Source: Diospyros lotus
Lineage: Eukaryota; Streptophyta; Magnoliopsida; Ericales; Ebenaceae
Direction: 5' to 3'
DNA length: 64,000 bases
Assembly: GCF_014633365.1 (NCBI RefSeq)
Contig: NC_068349.1
Span: forward strand, 18,304,753 to 18,368,752
The translations under genes were made by a program, and so were the position numbers. The first letter of the stretch is position 1. Each line of letters begins with the position of its first letter. Under the pieces are notes generated by a model. The model worked only from the letters and a program-made list of their open reading frames with translations, ran no database searches and had not been told where the DNA came from. Below are positions 46,660 through 58,750 of the stretch, one piece after another.

Positions 46660-47930
46660 TTTCATCTTTACTTGGCCTTTTTAGGTGTCTTTTGTCCTCG
46701 ATTTCCATGAGGATCAGCCTTGGGGACGTTTAGTGGAGTATACCTTACTAAGCTCTTCCAGGGGTTGGGCTTACTTACTTGGTCTAACATTCTCCCTTTG
46801 TAAGGATCTGATTGGTTTTTTTTTCGACATTTTTCTTTTTTTCCCCCCATTTTCTTGGCTTGTTTGACCATCTTTTGTGGTGTACCTCTTCTACAAATGT
46901 ACTTGATTGCGTGATTGAAGACATCTGAAAAGTAGGTAAAGGGTTTTTAACGAAGGATCGAGTAGTCAATCCTCTTTAAGTTCGTTCTAAAATACTACCA
47001 ATTTAGTGTGTTAGTAGATGTCTTTAATTCATAAGGTTTCTTTGTTAAAACAAGCTATGTAGTTACAACTCTTCATTCCAAGGCCATGGTAGTCTTTCTC
47101 ACTTATCTCAATGTGGTGAAGTAACTAAGGAAACTTACCTTAAACTCTTCAAAAGAATGAATGAACCTATTAGGTAGGCCTGAGTACTAGTATCAAACAT
47201 TTTCATCTAGGGTTACAAGAAAGTCTTGACACCCATGTTGTTCGAGGCGAACTAAACCAGCATATATGAGGTGAAAAGCTTGATATGGTCCAAGGGGTTA
47301 GTGGTCCCATCATAGAGCTTGATAGTTAGTGTGCAAAACTTCTCAAGTGGGACTTTTGTCATTATAGCTCGATTGAAAGGTTATGAAGGGCCACTTTTAT
47401 ACGTCTCTTTCTTCTCGTCTATCGATGTCGTCTTTTTCTCTAAGTGTCTAAGGCCCATTTTCTACAAGGTGTCCATTTCTCATGTTTGGGGGGAGGTCAA
47501 ACCTTCGTTTTTCGAGCATTGATAGTTGCCCTAATTATCTCCTCGAAAGTGATGGATTATCTCTCTTTGTTACCTATGATGTTTCTTAGTCCAAGAATCC
47601 TGTTTGTCTTCCTTCTGGGAACAAAATCTTTCTTTTTAGGAATAATGGTGGTTTTCTCCCAAGCAATGGTCACTAAGTTGGAAATTTTTGTTCTCATGAC
47701 TGGGATCCCTTCCTATCTATTGTTTGAGAAAGGTCATCAGCAACTCGGTAAGGTGTTATATTTGATTCTTTAGTTGACTAACTCGATTTGGAAGAAGTTA
47801 GTTTCCCTATTTGTCAAGGGGTGGTTAGTCTAGAATGACCAAGATTCGGGCCTTAGTGTGGCTAGGATTCTGGTGTTTGTATCCAATATTAGTAGACATT
47901 CAACGAGGAGGCATGCTCGATGAGGGTGAA
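46660..47930 (-). pseudogene. Tat-type gag relic
   Basis: On the minus strand, VPLEKFCTLTIKLYDGTTNP then LDHIKLFTSYML (47350-47230) matches the gag opening motif of Tat/Athila elements. Further on are FIHSFEEFK (near 47150) and a basic KKMGGKKEKCRKKNQSDPYK tail (46860-46790). Many stops and frameshifts. No LTRs could be assigned. Confidence 0.55.
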
Positions 47931-49749
47931 GTAGCTAGGCAACAACTTAGTAGACAAACTGTGTTGACACATAAGGCAAGCAAGTAGGAATAAAGTTGAA
48001 ATCGACCCTAAAGTGGACGCTAAAATGATAAGGATTTTGAGGCCAATCACCATCTGATCCGTAGAATGATCGTGCTCTCAACTAGTTTTCCTCAATTTTG
48101 AGGTAGTCTTACCAATCCTCAACCCTAAGCTTATATAGACTTGCTCTATCTTAAAAAGATGGACGGGGATCCGTTCTTCAGTAAATCCTCTAACACTCAA
48201 GCCAGTAATTTTATTCAAGATTAAATGATGTGATAATGATGTAATTAATATATAACTAATGAGATATGTTATTCCTAAAAAATCATGCCTTTATATAGGT
48301 TTACTGCAGGAATAGTAAAGTGTCAAAATTATTCCAAGTCGATGGTTAGATTTGATCCCTTCATAAGCTTGGCTAGTTAATGATGCAATATGCTTGAAGA
48401 ATTGTCCTAGCTTGGATAACTATAGGGTTAGGCTTTTAGCCTAATCCAAATTTAGGCCCAACTTTTCAAGTATAACCCTTTTGTTGGACTTGATGGGCCT
48501 CCAAATTAAATTTGGACTGTTGGCTTAGATCTCATCTTATGAGAGGCATTTCTTTATTTGCCTCTAGAGCTGAGATGCCCCCATTATCAGTCATATATAT
48601 ACGTACTATACAAACGCATGTGCATACATACATATGCATTCGCGTATGTATATATACATTAATTAATGCATATATATTATATATTAATGAGTATATATAT
48701 AGTGATATGCAATTTGGATATTATTAGTATATATGTGTTTATTTATGTTTATATATGTATATATGTTTGTGTACATATTAATATATTCATTTATAAATAC
48801 GTAATTTTCATACTCTGTATAAATAAGTACATGTATGTGTATATGTGTTCATATATAAAAATACAAAGGAAAATTTAAAAATAGATCTCACGGATTCGGT
48901 CCAGATCCATAAGTTTAGATGCATTAAGATCTAGATTCATGAGATCCAGTCTACTTATAAATAGATCTAGGCCAAATAACTAGTTATTAAATTCGGATCT
49001 AATGAATCTGGGTCCATTAGCAAGCCTATATAAAACAAAAAATATAATATATATATATATTTTTATGTGATATAAAACACTCTTTGTGTTCTATAATATA
49101 CTAATATTCAAGAGTACATATTATCCGATACGATATGTTCAAAATTCAAGCCAAACAACTAGGCCAAAAATCCCTTTCGACCCGACATGGTGCATGTAAG
49201 TAGGGGTCAAATAGCCTAAAACTATTTAATTTGAATTTCATATCAAATAGCATAATCTATCCAAAAAATGTTGTCCTTTGAAATTTTAAGAATTTTATTT
49301 ATTCTTATAATAATATTATAATCTGTACATTTCACTATATTATATTATATACTTCATTAAATCAAGAGTATAGAAATGTTTATAAATTTATAATACAGAA
49401 GAATTTAATAGAATGGATAATAAGTGAAATTGAATACATAATAAATCTACTAACTTTAACCCCACTTTAAAAAAAAGAAAGTAAATTCCACTTTAACCCC
49501 TTGCTTTTGCAAGGGTTAACAGTCCTTTTGGGGTTTTTCTTTTAAAAATAAAAAAAAAAAAGAAAAAAAAGATGACAAGAGAAATGACGTCACTTGCGAC
49601 CTTGTCACCAGGTCAAATGTTGTTAACTAAATAAATGGGGAAGTACTTGATTGAAAATTATGTCGTTTAGTAGATGGAGTCAAGAATACTAGATTTAAAA
49701 ATAACAATAACCTAAAATAACACTTTATTATTAGTTACAGTTAATAGGC
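47931..49749. other. AT-rich stretch, probably decayed retroelement
   Basis: No domain is recognised. TATATATG-type microsatellites dominate 48590-48870. GATCTAGATTCATGAGATCC-like repeats occur at 48890-49020. Short open frames here are low-complexity. Confidence 0.4.
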
Positions 49750-50119
49750 GGCATGGGGGAGTGCGATTTTGTTCACCCTCTATAACGGGGGTGAACAAAA
49801 CCCTCGTCAATTTTGGCCGTTGAACATCTATTCTCTCCGTTTTTTGCAAAAAAAAAAAAAGAAAAGTTTTATTTTAAAATATTTTGCACTCCCACGTTTA
49901 CCCGCGCAACAGCTTCTTCCTAATTCATTCTCTCTCTCCCTCTCTCTCTAACCGTGGTCCTTCACCTCAGGCGTGTCATCCACCTCGTCCTCCGGCATCG
50001 TTTCCTGTTGCCGTCGTTGGTTCTCACTGGCAGCACTGCCATAGGTCCTCCAGCGTCCCCTCCGACAGTGGCGTCTCTATCTCTTTCTCCGGCGTGTCGT
50101 CCACCTCCACTAGCAGTGC

Positions 50120-50261
50120 TGCTCATAGTTTGATTTTTGTAACTTGCGCCAAGAACAAGCTCTACGCTCATTTCATCAATGCTCTGGCGCCAAAGTGGAA
50201 TAGAGATCAAGAAACCTTGAGGCACCTTCACGAATCCTTCAAAACAGTTAGATCGTATTAG
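50120..50261 (+). other. Short open segment inside the Mutator-like element, possible captured exon
   Basis: The end of an open frame reads KNKLYAHFINALAPKWNRDQ and continues to TVRSY then TAG. Its composition is protein-like, unlike the CT-rich arms, but I do not recognise the family. It could be a captured host or transposon exon fragment. Confidence 0.35.
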
Positions 50262-50830
50262 TAGGGGGTGTGTGTGTATACATTTATAAACCATAATGAT
50301 GTTTGTAGAGTAAGAGAAAATGGAATATTTGGTACTTTAAACGATTCGATTCATTCTCAGAGCCATTTCTAATCTTCGACTAATAGTTGTGGTGATCTGT
50401 AGTATGCTGCAAATTCAGTCAATATTGTGACGGATTTGTTGCTGTTTTTATTAATTACAGATCCAAAATTTGTGTCTAGTGTAACTCAAGTGTACAGTAA
50501 ACTCATCAGTCACACGAGCATTAACCATAAACTTCACATAACACAAAAATCTGTACGTCCACACTCGTAAAGGTTTAAACATCAGTCGCCCTAATGAACT
50601 GATCTATAGTTTTTCTTGTTGCTTTCGATCTCTCATATTGTTCGATCTAACAAGTTTTTTCTGTTGCGTGTCGATTATATCTAGCGTAAGTCTCCTCCTT
50701 TGTTTGGGTTTGGAATCGATTGTGAATAGAAATGTACAGCAAAATTGGATATTTTCAGTCTCTCCATTGAACAAAAACAAAAAGGGACAAAAGCTGTAGC
50801 ACAAATACTAATGTTGTCAAATGACAACAA

Positions 50831-51017
50831 TTTCTGGGTATAAAAGTTTCCAGCTCCGTTACAAGGTTCATGTTCATGAAGAACTTAAGTGAACCTGCAG
50901 TGGAAGAATCTTATGTACGGAGTTTAAACAAATTTCCCAAGTGTTAAAGAAGTGAAAAGAAAAGTAAACGTTGAGCTCATTTCAAGAAGTTTCTGGGTAT
51001 AAAAGTTTCCAGCTCCA
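50831..51017 (+). repeat. Dispersed duplication TTTCTGGGTATAAAAGTTTC
   Basis: About 28 bp (TTTCTGGGTATAAAAGTTTC then CAGCTCC) occur at 50831 and again at 50989. Nearby, GATTTTATCCATTATC also occurs twice (51200-51245). Both lie inside the Mutator-like element. Confidence 0.75.
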
Positions 51018-52096
51018 TCAATCCCCTGATGAGGGGACTCCAGTGCGAACAAGCCCTTCTCTCCTACAAACATTAAATGCCTATTTTCCATGAGTGTCAC
51101 GAGACTGTTGCTGATTAGATCTTTTCGTGCTTAAGAAACATATCCTAAATGTAAACAGAACCCTTACAATCAACTAAACAGAGGAGTTAGATATCTGATG
51201 ATTTTATCCATTATCAAGCACAGGGTGACGATTTTATCCATTATCTTAGAAACACTTGCAATCAATCTATTTCAGAAATTCAACTGAAACATCTTCCTTG
51301 AGCTCTGTTCCAAATAGACAATAGTCTTCTGTACACACTTCTGGCCAAAGAAAAACAAAAACAAGTAGTCACAGAGCGGGAGGCGGGCGACACGCTGGAG
51401 AGAGAGAGAGAGAGAGACGCCGCTGTTGGAGGGGACACCGGAGGATCGAAGCCGATGATGGTGAGGACCGACGACGGCAGGAGGAGACGACGCTGAAGGT
51501 GTATGTGGACGACATGCCGGAGGGAGAGAGAAAGCAAGACGCTGTTGCTGGAGGGGAGGCCGGAGGACCGACGCCGCTGTTGGTGAGGACCGGCGAAGGC
51601 AGCAAGAGACGATGCCGGAGATGGAGGTGGACATGCCGGAGGTGAAGGACCATAGCTGGAAAGAGATAGAGAGAAATAGGAAGAAGCTGTTGCGTGGGTA
51701 AACATGACATTGGGGAGTGTAAAATATTTTAAAATAAAACTTTTCTTTTTTGTCAAAAACGGAGAGAATAAACGTTCACGGGCCAAAATTGACGAGGGTT
51801 TTGTTCACCCCCGTTATAGAGGGTGAACAAAATCGCACTCGGCTGGGGTGTTTTCTTGCAAGGACTGTATTAGAGACCTCTCCACACCTGGCTGAACATG
51901 GATGGAGATGGGGGGGCGCGCCTTTCAAAGACAAATAGTTACACCATTATAAGTGAATATTTTAGTAAAGATATATGTACCAGGATTCATAAACTCATGT
52001 ACATTAATATTTTTAGTAAATATATTTTATAAAGATTCTATTTCATTTCCCTTTCAAAGAGACTTTGTACCATTGGACCGACAATGTTCACTACAG

Positions 52097-52442
52097 TTTG
52101 GAACCCAAAAGATCATTATTATTTTAGGGAACGGCTGCCCCTTTTTTTTTTTTTTTTTTAATTATGCGCTATCACTCATATCTCTGGTCGAATTTATTTC
52201 TAGATCATCACAAAAGAGGTAAATAAAGAAATATGTCCAAATAGTCAGAATTTAAGATTACGTTCACTAACATTTATTAAAAATTATCCCAAAAAAAATT
52301 ACTTTCCCTAAGAATTTATCTCACGCTAGTAATCTTTAGCATGACCGAACCCCTCCCTGCCCCTTTTTTATAGTCGTAATGGAGCAGCCTCTTTGGAACC
52401 CAAAAAATCATTATTATTTTAGGGAACGGCTGCCCCTTTTTT
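52097..52442 (+). repeat. Duplicated block upstream of the CCT gene
   Basis: TTTGGAACCCAAAA(G/A)ATCATT, followed by ATTATTTTAGGGAACGGCTG and CCCCTTTTTT, occurs at 52097 and 52392. GCCCCTTTTTTATAG(T/C)CGTAATGGAG also occurs twice (52361 and 52433). This lies 390-740 bp before the start codon. Confidence 0.85.
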
Positions 52443-52504
52443 ATAGCCGTAATGGAGAAGTCTCTAGTGGGCGGATGTTGTCTTGTGCTCGGTCGAGAGG
52501 CCGT

Positions 52505-52831
52505 TATAAAATTGGCCTCTCCCTAACACCAGAACCAAAGAAGAATTCATCAACTCGTGAGCTTAGATTATTGTTGAGAGAGATAGAGATAGAAAGAGAG
52601 AAATGAGTTTGTTGTCTTCTTCCTGGGTTTTGTTTTCAAGCGCCATGAATGATTAAACAAGCTAGCCAGACCCACCCCCAAGATTGCCTTCTTCTGCCTT
52701 CTCTTCTTTTCGTTCCCTCCCAACCGACTTCATTCCGTTGACATTGATAGATACATACATACATCACAAAAACAGAGCAAAACCAAACCTAACCCAACCC
52801 ACAACCCAGAGCTTCTTCTTCTTCTTCTTCA
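52505..52831 (+). promoter_or_regulatory. CCT gene core promoter and 5' leader
   Basis: A TATA box (TATAAAA at 52505) sits 327 bp before the ATG, so transcription probably starts near 52535. The leader holds a GAGAGA tract (52570-52600), a CT-rich region, and (CTT)n just before the ATG. A three-codon upstream ORF begins at 52644. Confidence 0.6.
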
Positions 52832-54324
52832 ATGTCTTCTCCTGATCTCTTCGTCTTCGACGATTCTTTCCTCTCCGATCAGCTCTCTCCCTTCGCCGAT
52901 TCCGCTGCCATTGAAATCCTGCAACCCAGCCCTCTGCAAAACCCCGCCAACGACTCCATTTACCTGCCCCAAATTCCCGCCACCGTCTTCTCCACTTCGC
53001 CTCCCAGCCACCAGCTCCAGAGCCTCACGCTCTCCCAATTTCCGGATTTGGCCGTGAAAACAGAGCAAGTTCCGGCTCCTCTTCATCTTCATCTGCCTTG
53101 CGAGTTTGACTCGCTCGGGAATGTGGCGAAGATGATGCAGAGGAATTTCGGCAGCCACTCATTCGACAGCAAGCTCGATTTCTTGCTCCAACCTTACTTT
53201 GATGGTCTAATGGAGTCGCCCAGTTTCAACCCCTACCCGATGAGCTCGCCGGAGACCTGCTTCTCGGGCAGCCAAATAAGACGTGTCTGCAGCACCGGCG
53301 ACCTGCAGGTTAGCAACGAATTCCACGTCAATTGAAATTTATAGTTAGAAATACTTGAATTTTGAATAGCACTTGTAAATTTGGACTTGAAACCAAATGC
53401 TTTCTAAGAATAATGGAACTAAATTTCAAATGAAAGGGTCAAATAAGCTTATTTAAATTTGTGTTATTTTCTGTTCTTAATTTGATTGGCTTATTTGCCA
53501 ATTCTGATACAGGCGACGAAGACAAGCCAGGGGAACCACAGGCCGGTTTCAAGCCCATTATCTGTTGCGGCACAGAGCTCATTCATGGAGGAAGCGAATT
53601 CCAAAGTGGGACGATACAGTGCAGAGGAAAGGAAAGAGAGGATTCACAGGTACAGAGCAAAGCGAAACCAGAGAAATTTCAACAAGACAATCAAGGCAAG
53701 CATCACTCTCAAGAACTCACTTCGACTCTTCTTAAAAGACAATGATACCTGTTACCTGTAAAGGGGGGCAAAAAGAGAAATTTCAATTTGATAAATTCGT
53801 CTTCGCTGTTTTCCTTTCATCAGTATGCATGTCGAAAAACACTAGCCGACAACAGGCCAAGGATACGAGGGAGATTCGCAAGAAACGACGAAACTGGTGA
53901 GATCCCCAAAGCTGCCCCTTTTCAACGCTACGAAGACGAAGACGAACTCTGGGTAATTTCATTTTCATTCACATTAATTTAGTTATAAAATACTCCCATC
54001 TTTCCTTTCTGTAATTCCAAAAAGGATGTCTTTTCGCCCATGACTTTTCCAGTCTTTATCGGGCTTATGCCATCAAAAGACTCTTTCGAACAACACCCCA
54101 CCCCAGTGAAAACGACCAAAACAAAAGTGAAAAACGAACCCAACGAACACCATATTTTTTAGAATAAGTTTTTGCTTTGAAACGATTCTGCTCTTTGAAC
54201 AGGGGAATTGATTAATTAATGTGAACTGCAGATTGGTGGGATGAATGAAGAAGACGTGGGGGGAGGAGCAATGTACAACAACATTCTGGGACCAACCCCG
54301 CAGCTTCAGTACTACGGCTACTGA
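52832..54324 (+). CDS. CCT-motif family protein (four exons, no B-box)
   Basis: Predicted transcription regulator acting in the nucleus. Exons: 52832-53308, 53513-53695, 53824-53952, 54232-54324, giving about 293 residues in phase-0 joins. The N-terminus (MSSPDLFVFDDSFLSDQLSP) is acidic and Ser/Pro-rich and lacks B-box zinc fingers. The CCT domain spans exons 2 and 3: RYSAEERKERIHRYRAKRNQ then RNFNKTIK, and YACRKTLADNRPRIRGRFAR. It is Arg/Lys-rich, with nuclear-localisation and DNA-complex-contacting roles known in CONSTANS-like proteins. The C-terminus is ILGPTPQLQYYGY. Intron 2 starts GCAAGC and ends CAG (a GC-AG intron); the other introns are GT-AG. It belongs to the CCT-only (CMF) group. 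The gene appears intact. Confidence 0.9.
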
Positions 54325-54424
54325 TAATTGAAAGCAGCCAACGCTTACGGACGTCATTACTGCTTAGATCCGGACCACCTGATGACAAGGCTATTTTTCC
54401 CAACCAAACAAATTCAGCAATGGA

Positions 54425-54600
54425 AGGGCATCATTGATTGAATAAGTTCATCTATATATATATATATATGTGTATGTATGTATGTATGTGTAGGTGCTTG
54501 TTGTAGGAAGCCGACAAGGCTCAGCTGACGATTTACAGTAACTACAGTTATCATGCGATCTAAATCTCTCTCTCTCTCTGTAATTCAATTTATATGATTA
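54425..54600 (+). repeat. Microsatellites in the CCT gene 3' region
   Basis: (TA)n at about 54452-54470 runs into (TGTA)n at about 54473-54491, and (TC)n lies near 54567. They probably lie in the 3' untranslated region. Confidence 0.7.
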
Positions 54601-54695
54601 AAAAATGATAAGGGTATTTTATTTTTAATAAGGTATATTTATTGTATTCTGTTTAAAATAGGGAAACACTTTTGACATGCCTGAAAATAAATTTT

Positions 54696-55459
54696 TGTTA
54701 CGGATTGACAACACAAACCTTAAGGTATTCACATAAAACGTTCAATCACAGACTCTTGATAGCTAAGACAGAAAACATAAAACATACATACACAAACAAA
54801 AATGAAAAAGAAATGGAGAACGAAAAAGGAGATGAAGTTTTTTACCGTGTTTCACCTCCAAAAGAGGCTACGTCCACGTTGAACTCTGGTGAGAAGAGCT
54901 CACTGCATTAAAATGATGAATCGGAGATTACACCCTCAAACCCTCACAAATTACTCTCTGTACAACAATGGTTTGCTACCAAAATTGCCCAATAATCACA
55001 AATATAGATTAGAGGCGTAACCTATCGAACTAGAGAACACAACAAATCTATACAGAGTATGAGAAAGAGAAAACCCACCAAAAAAACCCTAACCCAAAGA
55101 CCAGACAGAAACCCTCATTCTCTCAATCTTTCTTCTCACATTTTCTTCTCTTTTTCTTCGTTTGTCTGTTCATATCCCGAGGAGAGATTAAAAGCGTCGC
55201 TGGATGGCTGGGATTGCATCTCATAAAGCTTGGATGAGCGGTTGAGATCAGATTGTGCAACACGATTGATCATTCCAACAGAAAGACAGATAAGCAGGGT
55301 GAGCAATCGGGCATAAGGGCAATCGGGCGCCTTTAAGGAGCAACAGATGGTTACCATGTGTTACCATCCAGCAGGTGCCACATGGCAGCCTACGGTTGCC
55401 ACACGCAGCCATCCAATATGCTAAGTATAACGACATCGTTTGGTGCTTCAACACCATCA
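54696..55459 (-). repeat. Copia 3' LTR
   Basis: 764 bp. Shares with the right copy CGTTCAATCACAGA, GGCTACGTCCACG-like and GACATCGTTTGGTGC blocks. A purine-rich tract on minus (CAAGGTGGAGAT) directly precedes it. Confidence 0.9.
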
Positions 55460-55637
55460 ATCTCCACCTTGAAGCAACAAACCACAGGTGAACCCAAATT
55501 CTCACAAAGTGCAGCATGTTACAATTCTCACCTTCACAGCTTTGGCTGATTTTGATCGACCAATACCTACATGCAACAGGTCCAAGCAATGCTTGAACTT
55601 TGTTGTAGTTAGCATCTTTGTACCCATATCTACTGGG

Positions 55638-56828
55638 TTATTTTTTATAGGCACTTTCATGTATAATTACAGTGCCATTAGCCACCAAATCTCTTACATA
55701 GTGATACCTGACATCCATGTGTTTTGTGCGTTCATGATAAATTGGATTCTTGGACAAATGAATCGCATTTTGGTTATCTGAATACACCACCACCTTACTC
55801 TGAATCAGGTGGATCTCTTGAAGAAGGCCTTGAAGCCACACAACCTTTTTGAAAGCATAGATCACTACTACATACTTCGCCTCAGTGGAAGGTAGCGCAA
55901 CCAGAGGCTGCAACTGTGATTGATAGCTGATGCAGTTTCCACCCAAGGTGAAAAACAGAGCAGTAGTGGACTTCCGAGTGTCTTTTTCACCTGCACAGTC
56001 AGAATCTACATATCCAACAAGATCAAGAGTCTCATATCTTTTCTTATAACTCAGTCCAATATTTACAGAACCATTTATGTATCTTAGTAAATATTTCAGT
56101 GCATCCCAATGAGGTTTACCAGGATTTGACATGAATCTACTAAGGGAGGAAATAACATAAGCTAGATTAGGCCTGGTACTAATCATTGCATACATAATGG
56201 TTCCAATTGCATTAGCATATAGAACATTTTCCATTTTAATAATTTTTGAGTTAGATGTTGGACTTTGAGATTTGGTCAAGACAAAATGTCCAGCTAATGG
56301 AATGCTTATCGTCTTGGAATTGTGCATGCCAAATTTTTTAACAGCTTTCATTAAATAGTCATTCTGATGAACTTTTAAGCTGAAGTTGCCTCTATCCCTC
56401 TCTATTGTCATTCCTAGAATTTTCTTAGCTGGCTCTAAGTCTTTCATATCAAAGTTTATGTTGAGCATTTGTTTTAATTCACTGATCTTAGACTTAGACT
56501 TGCTAATTAACAGGATATCATCCACATATAACAATAGGTAAACTTAGACATTAGAGAGAATGAAATAAAAATAGTTATCATATTGACTCCTAATAAATCC
56601 AATCCCTAGAACAAAATTGTCAAATTTTTTATACCATTGTCTTGGGGATTGCTTTAAGCCATATAAAGATTTTTTCAATAAACAAACATGCTCAGGCTTA
56701 ACAGAGTCAATATATCCAGTAGGTTGAACCATATAAATTTTCTCCTCTAAGTCTCCATGCAAGAATGTTGTCTTAACATCTAATTGTTCTAATTCAAGGT
56801 CAAATTGAATGACAACAGCAAGCATCAT
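55638..56828 (-). pseudogene. Copia RT and RNase H (broken)
   Basis: RT begins at about 56828 with FDLELEQLDVKTTFLHGDLE and SLYGLKQSPRQWYKKFDNFV, and has the catalytic YVDDILLISKSKS (about 56528). A stop (plus CTTAGA at about 56541) splits it. RNase H follows, with DSDCAGEKDTRKSTT, PSTEAKYV and HMDVRYHYVRD. Domains align end to end, suggesting a recent but inactive copy. Confidence 0.85.
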
Positions 56829-57367
56829 GCGGATTGTTTTAAATTTAACTATAGCGGAGAAAATTTCAGTGTAGTCTATGCCCTCCCTCTAAGTGAACCC
56901 CTTAGTCACTAATCTTGCTGTATACCTAATTGGGTCAGTAGGAGACATATCTTTTTTTAATTTGTACAACTATTTACATTGGATCAGTTTTTGTTTCTGT
57001 GGTTTATGGACTAATTCTCAGGTACCATTGGCTTTGAGGGAGGTCATTTCCTCATCTATGGCTCACTGTCATTTGGTGCATTCCTTGGAGCTGACAATCT
57101 CCTCATAAGTGGAAGGCTCACCACTCCTTAATTCTATCCCTGCAACTAAGGCACAGAAGACCAGGTCTGAATAAGCATACCTTGCAGAAGGTCTAATAAC
57201 CCTTCTGCTTCTATCACGGGCTAGCTGATAGTCACTGAGGTTTTGAGGTGAGTCATGATGCTCCACCTCAATCTCAGGGTCATTTTCTTGTTCCTCTTGA
57301 TCATCATCATGATCAGAGGTGTGATTCTCATTAGACATAGGAAAGGGCACACCTTTTAGGTCAGGTT

Positions 57368-58750
57368 CTATTGCAGTAGGAGCAGCTGGCAGGTTGTTAT
57401 TCCTGTAGCTTGCTCCACCTCGATTTGAGACCCTCTTAAGATAGCATAATCATCTAGTTTTCTCAGAATGTTGGTTTCTTCTGTGTTTTGAATTTTACAA
57501 GGGAAAATGTCTTCATTAAATATGAGATCTCTACTGATAATGATTTTTACACCACCAGATTGTCTTTCCCATAATCTAAAGCCTTTGGTCCCTTCTTGGT
57601 AACCAACACACACACACTTTGTGGACCTAGGTTCTAATTTACCTTCTGACTTGTGAGCATAAGTTTCACAACCAAAAACCCTAAGGTAGTTTAGATTTAA
57701 TTTCCTACCGGTCCATATTTCCTTTGGGCATTTAAAATTTAGGGCAGTTGAAGGACTTCTGTTTGCTAAATGGGTAGCAATTGAAAGAGCCTCTCCCCAA
57801 AAGGACTTAGGCATGTTAGAAGTGAATATGAGGCACCTAACTTTTTCAAGTAAGGTTCGATTCATTCTTTCAGCTACCCTATTTTGCTGGGGTGTATACC
57901 TAACAGTTCTATGCCTAAGTATTCCCTAAAAATTACAAAATTCATCAAATTCTTTATTAAAGAACTCCAAGCCATTATCTGTTCTGAAGATTTTGATCTT
58001 TCTATCTATTTGATTTTCTACCATGGTCTTCCAGGTTTTAAACTTCTCTAGAGTTTGATCTTTAGATTTTAATAGAAAAACTTAGACCTTCCTAGTAAAG
58101 TCATCTACTATGGATAGAAAATACTTGTTACCACCGTGGGTAGGGACCTAAGAAAGTCCCCACAAGTTTGCATGAAGATATATTAGGCATGCCTTTTCCA
58201 GATGAGTCCCTTTATGGAAACTCAGCCCGTGTTGCTTGCCCAGAACACATGGCTCACAAAAATCGAGGGACCCAACAGACACTGATCCAAGGTAGCCTTT
58301 GCTTGACAGTGCCTGAAGACCTTTCAGGTTCATATGACTAAGCCTCAGGTGCCATAATTCTGCCTTATCAGTTTTAGTAATGCATGTAGAATGCATGTTA
58401 ACAGAGGGAAAATAACAACCATTCAAAACATATAATCCATTTTTCTTAGGACCAGTTAGGATTAATTCATGTCATTTAAACACATACATAGATTCATTTT
58501 CTGCTTTATAAGAAAACCCTAGCTCATCTAAAGTGTCGAGAGATATCAAGTTTCTTTTCAAGCCAGGAACATATCTTACATCAGTTAAGGTTATAGTTTT
58601 ATTATCATGCAATTTAAGAGATATGTTACCTATGCCTTTCACATTGTAGGAATGGTTGTTATCCATGTACACAGTTCCAGTTTCTTTGTTGTTAAAATTT
58701 TGAAACCAATCAATGTTAGGACACATATGAAAAGAGCAACCCGAGTTCAT
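57368..58750 (-). pseudogene. Copia protease and integrase (broken)
   Basis: Protease starts near 58750 with MNSGCSFHMCP; the usual catalytic Asp (DSG) is Asn here. The GAG-pre-integrase zinc region shows LWHLRLSHMNLKGLQALSSK and CEPCVLGKQHG. The integrase core has IVDDFTR, FRTDNGLEFFNKEFDEFC and NRVAERMNRTLLEK, giving D, D and E. At least four stops lie between 58148 and 57870. The integrase C-terminal part continues to about 57368. Confidence 0.83.

Larger units (their letters stand above)
49759..51840 (+). mobile_element. Mutator-like element with long terminal inverted repeats
   Basis: Termini GAGTGCGATTTTGTTCACCC and its complement extend inward as inverted repeats of several hundred bp (left arm about 49759-50130, right arm about 51385-51840). 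The flanks GGCATGGGG (49750-49758) and GGCTGGGG (51841-51848) look like a 9-bp target duplication with one deleted base. The right arm contains an extra tandem copy of about 140 bp absent from the left. No transposase is seen. The interior holds a short open stretch and small duplications. CT-rich arms resemble host leader sequence. Confidence 0.78.

Noticed and set aside
48512..48878. Tyr/Ile-rich open frames
   Set aside because: Translation of TATATG-type microsatellites.
51280..51786. Ser/Pro/Leu-rich open frames on the minus strand
   Set aside because: They arise from the CT-rich inverted-repeat arm and its tandem copy; not protein-like.
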